NCBI GenBank assembly: GCA_936450465.1
Contig: OW388304.1
Location: forward strand, 10,457,222-10,521,221
DNA: 64,000 nt
DNA from: Gibbula magus
Taxonomy: Eukaryota; Mollusca; Gastropoda; Trochida; Trochidae
Reading direction: 5' to 3'
The stretch's first letter is position 1, and each line of letters starts with the position of its first letter. Below, one piece after another: positions 12,420-24,400 of the stretch. The position numbers and the translations under genes were made by a program. The notes under the pieces were generated by a model. The model was not told the DNA's origin, searched no databases, and saw only the letters and a list, made by a program, of their open reading frames with translations.

Positions 12420-15400
12420 CTGAAACAAAGGTTTAGATAAAGTGATTTTACATTCACTCAAAAGGCTTGAAAAGACTCTTTATGTGGTTAGACCTAAAGA
12501 GTTTTCACAAATAATTATCACTTTTAAAAACCCGGGCATGCACATTCAATCCAATTGAAACTTGCTGCCATGACAACAAAATATACAACATGCATGTGCA
12601 ATATAACAAAAAATGTGTACATTATGCCCACATTTCCACTGAAAGGGTGTGTTTTGGCGAAATCTCTTTGTTTTGAGTTTTTATAGAAACCTTACAAAAA
12701 ATAATGTTGCTAGTAAAAGTCACCACTATAGCCCAAAATCTCAATGTTTAATTTTTTTCCCCTTTTGAATGAACAACTAGCAGCTTTTTTGTGTGTGAAT
12801 ATATGAAGGAAATTTATCTAAGTGTCATCTTAGTTTCATTATTCCTTTGAACTTCACAAATACAACTGGTGTAGGCACAATCCCAAATTATGATACTAAA
12901 CGATATAAAATTAGAAGAAATTTATAACCCAAAATCGTGTCCTGCGTACATGAAGAGAAGTGAATTCAGAGGGTCCTTTCCATTTGCCACAATGTCTGAT
13001 TGACCTCTACTGGTTGGACTGCCCTCGACTGCACTGACTAATTAGTCAGTAGAACATAGAAGCCAGAGTCCAGTCCATACAGGATGGATGCAGCTGTATT
13101 CTAAGTGCTAGAGACATGAAATATCTATCCAACAAAACTGATATTATCAAAATTTGAACTTCCAAGTATTACTCAGTCATTCCTAAAGAGAAGTTGAAAG
13201 AAAGTTTGAGAAATATTACACTGCCACATCCATATTTGAGGGGGTATGGAGACCAAATGAACAAATTTAAGTCTCTATGTAACAAAGATGTTTATCTGGA
13301 AACTTTAGCTTCCTATTACAATAGGTTTCAGAGAAGAAGTTTGAAGTTGAAGGTTTTAGGTACAATGCCTGCCATTAAAATATTTCAAGTGGTTCTAGAG
13401 GAGAAGTCGAAAATGCAAAAAGTTTAGGGGAACTGCCTGACAGACGCCAGCCTATGCCATTTCGCGACTGATCAGCTAAAAATATGTGTCGTGGTGAATT
13501 TACAATACATGCAGCATTCGAAATAGCTGCCTGCTTGCCTGCCAATTGCTGGTTGCTTTCCGATCGGGCTTGTAGAAAATATTACAAGCAAGCCCGACTG
13601 GCTTGTTGGATTTTGAGCTTATATATAAAGGACTTCCAAAGACTTGAGTGATAAAAACATTAATTAGAAATTTACAAAATTAATTATGAAATTTTAACTA
13701 TGGAATCTTTCTGTTTAAAGTCGGGAGTTGGAACATTTACTTCCTTGTTCTAAACATAGATTGTCACAATAGCTTCTCAGTAGCCCAGTAGCACTGCATC
13801 GCTCTGTAACTATACTATATGCAACAAGAAGACATAGTCATCAACATCCCCCGCCAGAGCCAAGAAATTGAAAAAAGGGCAATAATTCGAAATAATTGTG
13901 CATTACTCATTTTCATTCCATCAAGGTATGTTAGCCCTCAAACAACACACCAATTTTGGTTCTCCTATCTTTAACGGTTTCTAAGAAAAGCTGTCCCCTT
14001 TGGAGATACCATGAACAAAGTCCAAAAATACGGAACAAGGGCAATAACTCCAAAACAAATATTTGCACACTTCTCATTTTCGAACTCCATCAAGGTATTC
14101 ATGCCTTCAAGCAACACATCAAATTTGGCAACCCTATCTTAAATGGTTTCTGAGAAAAGCTGTCCCCTTTGGAGATACCTTGAACAAAGTCCAAAAATAC
14201 GGAACAAGGGCAATTACTCCAAAACAAATAATTGAACGCTTCTCATTTTCGAACTCCATCAAGGTATTCATGCCTTCAAGCAACACATCAAATTTGGTAA
14301 CCCTATCTTAAACGGTTTCTGAGAAAAGCTGTCCCCTTTGGAGATACTATGAACAAAGTCCAAAAATACGGAACAAGGGCAATAACTCCGGTAAAAATAA
14401 TTGCACGCTTCTCATTTTCGAACTCCATCAAGGTATTCATGCCTTCAAGCAACACATCAAATTTGGCAACCCTATCTTAAATGGTTTCTGAGAAAAGCTG
14501 TCCCCTTTGGAGATACCATGAACAAAGTCCAAAAATACGGAACAAGGGCAATAACTCTGGAAAAAATAATTGCACGCTTCTCATTTTCGAACTCCATCAA
14601 GGTTTTCATGCCCTCAAGCAGCTCAACAAATTTGGTAACCCTATCTTAAACGGTTTCTGAGAAAAGCTGTCCCCTTTATCTCGGACGGACGGACGGAAAC
14701 ACGGACGGACGGACGGAGCCCAAACCTATATCCCCCTTCCACTTCGTGGCGGGGGATAATAATATGGAAACAATTTTGTATTTTGTGCAACAAGGCATGA
14801 ACAAGCGAGTGATTAGGAAAAGAGCATAAACAGGCAGAAGTATTTGCGCAGGTGTTTAAATAGCTAATGAAAGTGACATACTTCCAGTAGATGGAAGTGA
14901 ATGAAGTTACATAAAAAACGAATAAAATAGAAAAGAAAAATACTAACAAACAAAAAGTAAGCACAAACTAAAATGATAAATTCTCATTGAAATCATGAAA
15001 TACCTGAAGCTGAAAACTTAGTAATTTTACAATGCTGTATTCTAAAAGAAATACAAGAAAGGTCTGTTTGTCCAGGGTTGTAAGAATTTGAAACTTGATG
15101 CGCTTGTTGGTTTAAACATATATATTTTATTCATCATTGAACGTTATTGGCAAACAAGCTGAGAATGTATATAAGCCGCTCCAACATTACAAATGTGAAT
15201 TCAACAAATTGCATTCAGTCGAAGCATTCTCATGTCAAACCACAAGGTTAATGTACAATCAAAACATGATCAATTATTAATAAATATATTTTACATACCA
15301 ATGTATCTAAAGCTAACAAATTTTTCAATTTTAATTGTTATCAAATCAACAAGAAGCGATGATGAAGAGGAAAACAGATTGTAAAATTGCTAAGTTTTCA

Positions 15401-18400
15401 GCTTCAGGTATTTCACGATTTCAATACAAATTGATTTCAGACTATAACCAAGTATAATGCATCATTTCTTAAAGATCTGATGAAATGCATTTTTCTCATG
15501 AATGACAGATAATTATCTCTACGTATATTGTACATCGGAATCAATTGAGCATAAAATTGAGACAATATACACTTGCAATTGATAATTAAAACGATTTTAA
15601 TTCACCCATTTTAACACTAGCGCAATCAGTTAGGCGATTCATTTTTTAAATGCTTACTGAGGTGTGACTGTGATAAGCGACAGAATGGGCGGCTAGACAG
15701 CTACTCCGCCGGTGTCTCGTTAATTAATTAATGATGATTATCACTGCCGCTAAATGAATTTATGAGGTGTATTACATCACCAAAAAGCAAGTTTATGTAA
15801 TAATTGTGTAATTGTCATCTGCGGAATTACCTAGTTGGATATCTAAACATTCGATATATGGGAAATTTAAGTTGGTTTATTGAGGATTTCTTTGTGAAAT
15901 ATACAATCAAAATGTTGCGAAATTACGTTGAATTAACACTATCGCCGAAAATCAGATTCCTCCTGATACGTCACAGAAGTCATCCCTTTAGGGGCCACAC
16001 CCCCGCAGACTTTCATTCTGGTCGCCGGGGCTAAATAAGGCGTTTTTTTAAAAAGTCGTATATAAGTAATTTATGGACCGATTTCAGAAATTTAAAATCG
16101 AGCAATTGTCAAATTGACATCCCATTTTAATGAATCCGATTTTGACCATATGTCATTTCATCTATCCTTTAAAAAGGAGTAGTGTGAACATGCAAGTAGA
16201 TAATGTGATATGTCTTCACTATTTGACCCGTATGAACAGGGTGGATTGTTTGAAATATGTCTTTCACATTTATGATAGTTTAAATCACTGCAGCCTAAAC
16301 GGAGCCTACAATGAGTAATTTAACAAAAACGGCTTCTACAATTTAGATCAAATCCAAATGAGTATCCACATTGTTGAGTTCTGATTGTATCATTTTGATG
16401 TCATTTGGTAATGCATTCAAAAGGTCTACTGTACTAGGTAAACAGATTTTGAATAAGTTTCTCAATTCGTACGAATTGGTGGTCGAAACGCAGTCAGGGA
16501 CGAGGTTACATATTAAGAAATTCGGTGCTTTGCTGTTTATCAATTTATGAAAAGAGTTCATTTTGTACATGTCTTCTTTCAACAAGGGGTATGAAATTTG
16601 TTTCAGTATATAGTTTATTAGAACGTGTGCCTCCTGTTGCCCTAAGGATCGTCTTAACCCTTAACATGCGGGCGACGGAATTATCCGGGCGGGCTATAAG
16701 CGATTCCTAGGTGTCTGTATACGGATCCCGGATACAAGACTTAGAATAATTCACGGCTGTCTAAGTATACACTATCACCCATACCGGGTCACGAGTCGAT
16801 TGTGTCCGCGACCCGACCCATGAGAATGGCTGTATTTACGCATCGCGACCCGACATGAGAATAAAGCTTTGTTCAGTGTGTGGTCGGAATATCAAGCAAA
16901 ATTCACACCAATTTGCGTGTGCATTGTTGACCCGTAACGCATCGATAATTAGCTTTACATAAGGCCAATTATGTCGGGCTTAGCCCCCGAAGCATTAATT
17001 CGCTTGAGGCTATTTTCACCCACGTGTTTGTATTGCCTCGGGTTTGCCTCGCCCGAGACTGCTATCTGCCTCGCATCTCGCGAGACGGGGAAAAAAATCG
17101 CTAACTCGCCTTACTCCCGCACTTCATATCATGTGAGCGAATTGATTGTTTTAAAAAAAAAATACGGCAAAATAAAGGGGAAACAATGGACTACATTCCC
17201 ATATAAAATTAGAAAATCTCAAAAAAATAATAAAGACACAGCAAGCGCCGTGAAAAAGGTCATGTTTACACTTCATAAATTTTGAAACAATCGGCGATTT
17301 TCACAACTTCTAAAACATTTATCAAGGCTAAAATACTGAATGCATTTTCATAATTTTTATATCACAATAAACCGAAAAGAATAATCTTTTATTCTATATA
17401 AAATGCGCGGATTTATTCACAGAAATAAAGATACAATTTTACCTTTCTGAGAGGCATGTGAAACCAAACGGCACACAAACTAATCAACATATTTTCATCA
17501 GTTATGGTTCGAGGTTAGCGTTTATTTGAAAAGTCAAACAACATAACCATATTTGGGTTGACATGTGCTTATTTGTCAACTGGTTCGAGATTATGATTTC
17601 TTGGAAAAGTGCGATGAACGACCGTTTGCAATGCCGCATACATGTTGTAAGTATTGACGATTTTATAGGTGGGAATAAAGACAAACTTTACATAGCTATA
17701 GAATTATAACCAAAGGTCGCATTCTAATAATTTTTATATCATTGTGAAGCTAGACATCTTGTCTTCAATTCCGTATATAAATGGATTTTTTTTCGTTTCG
17801 TATTTATGATGTTACGAGGCCCGAATAAAAGACAATCTTTCGAAAGTAATAGAATAAAAACGAAAAAACATAGAAAATTCATTCAAAGTTTCGAGTGTGA
17901 ATTAGCCATTTGTGTACGGGTTTCGCTACTTGAATTTGTATTGAACGCCCGTATATAGTCCTTATTCCCCATGTAGATGCGGTATATTTTGTAAAAACGA
18001 TACCGGAATCGCCGCCTGGAAATTCCGCCAGCAGAGCTAGTTAGTGCCAAAGCCCAAACTACTGCTGCGAGCTGCGAGCCTGTAAATTCCGCCACAGGGG
18101 CTAAGTAAAAATGGTAAAATATATATACGCAACGTAAGGGTTAATGCATCTAATTGTAATTTTTCAAGATTTGTCTTTTGAGCCTGAGTACAGTTACTCC
18201 AAAAATGACTACAAAAAGCGGTACAATGAAGGACTGATCCATAATGTGAAGCAATTTTGTAATAATCTGGGTAATAATTGATATTTCAAACTTATTAAGC
18301 AATTTATCATGGGAGTAACTCTATCTACAACACTGTTAACGTGAGCAGCCCAGTTAGTATCCTTTTGAAATATAAAACCTAAATGTGTATGTTCTTCAAC

Positions 18401-21400
18401 TCCAGTTATAGGGGTCCCTTGCATATATAACTGAGGTTTGGGACTGGCGACCCGCTTTTTGACTAAATTGAATAGTTTCCTTTTTTTCGGGGTTAAACTT
18501 CAAATGCCATTTATTTGCCCACAACGATGTTATTAGTAAATCTTCGTGCAGATTGCAGCTGTTTGCTGATAAAACCGGATCTTCAATTATTATATACAAT
18601 GAAGTGTCATCATCAAAAAGACGTATGTTACAATCAATGTTATCAAGAAGGTCACTAATATATATTAGAAATAACAAAGGTCCTGAAACTTATCCTTGTG
18701 GGACACCGGGCAAACCAAGTGTAAATTTGGAGTTATATCCGTTGATGACTACCTTCTGAACTACGAAACTAGGAACAGTTAGATAAATACGAAAACTCAC
18801 AAAAGTCACAGTCACAGTCACAAAAGACTGTTCTTACTTTTTCACCCATATCTGAAGCACAACAAATTGATGCAATGAAATAATACAAACCTAGTAACTA
18901 GTAAGTTGTAGAGAATCGCCTGGAAGTCCGGCTAATTTCATAGTAGTAAATTTGTAGGAACTAAATAATGTGTTCTTTCTAATATCACTTAAAACTTTGA
19001 GGGCTTGCTAAGCTGATGAGGGCTTGTAAGATTTTGAGTTAACAAGCCCTGTTGGCTTGTTAGGTCTTCAAGACATAGTCTGGAAGACGTATTGTTATTA
19101 TGCGATTCCTTATTATTATTATTATTATTATTATTTCCACGATTTTTGTCCAGAGATTCCTGAACTAACGGCTGAAGCGATTTTAATGAAACTTTCAGGA
19201 ATGGTAGAATTCAATAAGACTTAGAAATGTGTCGAACGGATTTTTTATTGCTTGAGCCATTAAAGGTCCAGTTCGATTTAAAGTTTCAATTTTTAACATT
19301 GGAAATTTTTTTTAAATGCACCTAGAGACTTGGAACTTTTTTTAAAAGATGTGCAATGACAATGCGAGCAAAAAAGTAAATCATGGCGAATCTGTAGGTC
19401 ACGTGGTTTAGCCGCCATTTTGATTTTTGTCACTTTTTAAAAGTGTCCGACCCCATGTACCTTTGACAATCTTCTTCTCTGAAGATACTTGCACCACAAC
19501 TCTGACATTTATTGTGTATGTAGCTGAAGCATTGGTGACTAGAATTTGAATTTTGTAGAAGGGTAATCATAATACTTTTTGCACAATGACCTTTCAAAGT
19601 TGACCATTTTGTCCCGCGGGACCTACTTCAAGTGGACATTAATCCAACTTCCCGATCTCACAATTACATGAAATTTTCAGGGTTACTAGATCAATATAGT
19701 GTCTTTAGGAATCAATAATAAAATCGCTCGCGAACAGTCATTTCCGGTCACAATTAAGGCTGAAATATGACAGAAAATCACATTTTCGAATTTTAACATG
19801 GGGAAAATTTTCAAAATTGACATAGAGACTTCAAACCTTTTTTAAAAGATAGGTAATAACAATGCAAGCAAAAAAGTCAATCATGACGAATTTGTAGGTC
19901 ACGTGGTTTTCCCGCCATTTCTATTTAAAGTGAAATTTATGATCTTTTGAGGTTTTTTCTCAGTACATTATGAGATTTTACACAGAATGTTTGTTAGATA
20001 CATTATTGGTGACATTTTTCAATCAAACAAGGAGCTGAAGGTCAAGCAGAAGTCTTAATACGTATCTGCAGTTGTTTGAATTAAATAGAGATGTCCTTTA
20101 TTAAGGGGAATAAATTTCAAACATTTTTCTGTCATAGTTTATGTGTGACAAGTCATAGAAGATTTCCATTTTTCAGAACTCGCCATTTTCAGCTATGTTT
20201 AAAGGATCATTACTGCTTAACTTCTAAGGCTATTGAAATTTTGCATACACCTACGTATGCACAATTTCAAGGAAGAACAACTTTTATGTTGACTGCTTTC
20301 ATAAAAAATTGATAGTTAAGCCTCGAACATCGCAAACGATGTCTAGGGGTCCAAATTTAAGCATTTTTGAGTATTTTCTTGAATATTCAGAACAGCATAA
20401 CGCATTTAGTATGTATGAAATCTAAATGATGATTATATCTTCTTAAGTGGAAATTGAAGCACAACATTTTCTATGTACACCTTAGTATGGAAATATTAAC
20501 CATTTTGTCTTAATCGTGAGAAATGTAATGTAGGGGTCCATTAATATGTGATTTTTCCGTTTTCAGAGGGGTACCTTCTTTTTGGATTTTTTGTAAAATA
20601 ACTACTGAAGATAGAGACATGTTTGATAGCTCATTTTAAAGCAGAGATACACATGCATAACCTTGAGTCCAACGTGGAGTTCAAGGTCAAGCAGAAGTCT
20701 TGAAGACCTAAGTATTGCCTGGGCAATCCTAGTTACATTTTAAAACTATTTCATACACTGAATACATGATAGATATACGAAAGCCAACAACAATACAAGT
20801 ATTATAAATGATGAATTCATAATACTAAATACAGGTATAAGTCAATTAGCTCCTCTCATAAAGGTAACTAATGGTATTTAATGTCTAGTAACGGACCTGC
20901 ATGATATTTGACTGGCGGTGGTTGAGTGACACTTTGTTTGAGAATGCCGTGAAGCACCCAGTCCCACATGGCTCCGTTAAACCCCTTGATGTCGAGGGCC
21001 TCGTCCTGGGTCAGGTCTTCAGCGTAGTAGATTGCGATGCCTATGGGTAAACATGAAAGACATTAAGAAAAATACTTAAAATGATAAAATAAAAATATAG
21101 AACAGTAATAATTTAATAAATGGATGGAAACTACCCACTGTTTTAAAATACTCATGCATTGCATTTTCTGATAATAAATCAGGGTTTCAAAAGTAAAATT
21201 ATTCTGAAAGTTGCACCTTCCTAGCATTACTAGTTCCCTGAGAGAAGGTTTGAAGGGCCTCCTGTCATGATCACATTTGAGGGGAGGCATCAAGGCCAAA
21301 TGAACAAATTTAAATCTTCATGTAACAAAGATGTTCTTCTGAAAATGTTAGCTTCCTATGCCAGCTGATTTAAGGAATAAAGTCTGCCATCCCCATATTT

Positions 21401-24400
21401 GAAGGGGGTGGGGGAGGATGGGACAGTTATGAAATCAAAGTGACAAAAGATAAAGACAACTGGATTAAGGTCAATGCCATAAGCCGTTCTGGCCTTTTAG
21501 GCCTTATTAAAAGCTAAGAATGAATTTAAAATTTAGTTGAGAAATTATTTTTTGACAAAATATTCTATAATATACGCTCAAGTCGACTCACCCTTCAAGC
21601 CGAACTGATGGGCGTACTGATACTTGAGTCTCAAACTCATGATGTTCTCGAACCAGACTTGGTGGTACAGCTTGGAGGATTTATTCTGCAACAATCAGTA
21701 GTGTAACATATTCATATTTGATGGAAGGATGAACATTCGTATTCTTTTCATTTGTAAAATAACTTCCTTGACAACTGCTACTATCCATTAAGAAATGTTG
21801 CAATTCAGGGTCTATTTATTTGCCCTTAATGATTGGATGTCAATATTCCTTGGTTTTATACAACTGATGTTACCTATGACATGGGGCAAGTTCATAATGT
21901 TGTGGGCCAAGGTTCAAAACTGATTCTTAAAATTGTGCAAAAAAGTTTGGAAACCAATGAGAGTTATATGTATATTTGAATAAATATTTGACACCCTGGA
22001 CAATTCACTTTCAAGTTTCAAATCACATCAGAGAATCTTAAATAAATAGATTAGCGTTTGCGGGACACCGCAAAAGCAGAGCAGCCCCGAAAATTAGGGT
22101 CTCGCCTAACCCTGTTCCGCCTTCTCCACAGCAACAATAAAATGGGAAAATTTAAAAAAGTTGGAGTTATTACTAACAAGATGAATCATCACTGAGGTGT
22201 TCTTAAAACCTATTTCTGATTGGATCAATTGGATCAAAGGGTTATTTAACATGGCCTTAACCAATATCTCATGACCTTGACCTTTGACATTTGACAATCA
22301 AGGTCACACAATCAATGATCACTTTTCATTGTGTATAGCAATCATGTAATGATTCAAAGTGTTAATAGTTGAAATTCGGCATTTTGCAAAAGCAGGCTTA
22401 ATTCATGACCTCGCTGTGACCTTGATCTTTGATGGATTTTATTGAAAACCTTTTCAAATCTCGGTCATTCTCCAAACTTGATATGCACCACAAAACAGCC
22501 TGATAGCACAAATATTTTTCAAGTTATGGTGTTTACAAGGAATTTTTTAGCGCCTTTAGAACTCGTGACCTTGACCTTTAACATTGAATGTGAACATGTC
22601 GAAATAATTCCCCAGGTATATAAGAAAGAATCCATGTATATGAGGTGTTAATACCTTCTTGGAAAAAGGTTATTTAGCGATTTCAGAACTGGTGACCTTG
22701 ACAATATCTCATGACCTTGACCTTTGACCATCAAGGTCACACAATCAACCATCACTTTTCAGTGTGTAAACCAATCATGTGTTAATAGTTGAAACAAGAA
22801 AAAATAGAGCCATGGGCTCTGTAGCTCATCAGGATTTTCTTTATTATCTAAGGTTGTATATCTAAGTTATCTCAAGTAATACAATGTTAACAAGCAAAAA
22901 ATAGGTTTTTAGATCATGACCCGTGACCTGTATTTGGAGTCACAGGGTCACCAATCCTACAATTAAGAATCACCTTTGACCAAAGAGTCTCTACACAACT
23001 TTTCAGCTCTCTAGACCTTTTGGAACTGGAGAAGAAGACAAAAATAGTTTTTTTGGGTTGTGACCTCTGTGACCCCATTTGGGGTCACGGGGTCACGAAA
23101 TCTACAACTTAGAATCCCCATTGGCCAAGGAGTCTGCACACAACTTTTCAGCTCTCTAGACCTTTTGGAACTGGAGAAGAAGATGATAATAGGTTTTTAA
23201 GGATGTGACCCCTGTGACCCCATTTGGGGTCATGGGGTCACGAAATCTACAATTTAGAATCCCCATTGGCCAAGGAGTATGCACACAACTTTTCAGCTCT
23301 CTAGAACTTTTGGAACTGGAGAAGAAGACGAATATAGGTTTTTTTGGGTTGTGACCCCTGTGACCCCATTTGGGGTCATGGGGTCACGAGATCTACAATT
23401 TAGAATCCCCATGGGCCAAGGAGTCTGCACACAACTTTTCAGCTCTCTAGACCTTTTAGAACTGGAGAAGATGATGAAAATAGGTTTTTAAGGATGTGAC
23501 CCCTGTGACCCCATTTGGGGTCATGGGGTCACGAAATCTACAATTTAGAATCCCCATGGGCCAAGGAGTCTGCACACAACTTTTTAGCTCTCTAGACCTT
23601 TTGGAACTGGAGAAGAAGATGAAAATAGGTTTTTAAGGATGTGACCTCTGTGACCCCATTTGGAGTCATGGGGTCACGAAATCTACAATTTAGAATCCCC
23701 ATTGGCCAAGGAGTCTGCTCATAACTTTTCAGCTCTCTAGACCTTTTGGAACTTGAGAAGAAGATGATAATAGGTTTCTAAGGATGTGACCTCTGTGACC
23801 CCATTTGGGGTCATGGGGTCACGAAATCTACAATTAAGAATCCCCATTGGTCAAGGAGTATGCACACAACTTTTCAGCTCTCTAGACCTTTTGGAACTGG
23901 AGAAGAAGATGAAAATAGGTTTTTAAGGATGTGACCCCTGTGACCCCATTTGAGGTCATGGGGTCACAAAATCAACAATGTAGAATCCCCATTGGCCAAG
24001 GAGTCTGCACACAACTTTTCAGCTCTCTAGAACTTTTGGAACTGGAGAAGAAGATGAAAATAGGTTTTTAAGGATGTGACCCCTGTGACCCCATTTGGGG
24101 TCATGGGGTCACGAGATCTACAATTTAGAATCCCCATGGGCCAAGGAGTCTGCACACAACTTTTCAGCTCTCTAGACCTTTTAGAACTGGAGAAGATGAT
24201 GAAAATAGGTTTTTAAGGATGTGACCCCTGTGACCCCATTTGGGGTCATGGGGTCACGAAATCTACAATTTAGAATCCCCATGGGCCAAGGAGTCTGCAC
24301 ACAACTTTTTAGCTCTCTAGACCTTTTGGAACTGGAGAAGAAGATGAAAATAGGTTTTTAAGGATGTGACCTCTGTGACCCCATTTGGAGTCATGGGGTC

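Noticed and set aside
14063..14649. Two near-identical 82-codon ORFs
   Set aside because: Read-through of the 169-bp monomers of pearl-like element 1.
16971..17285. 104-codon ORF as a piggyBac transposase
   Set aside because: No transposase motifs or DDD pattern; composition is like non-coding DNA.
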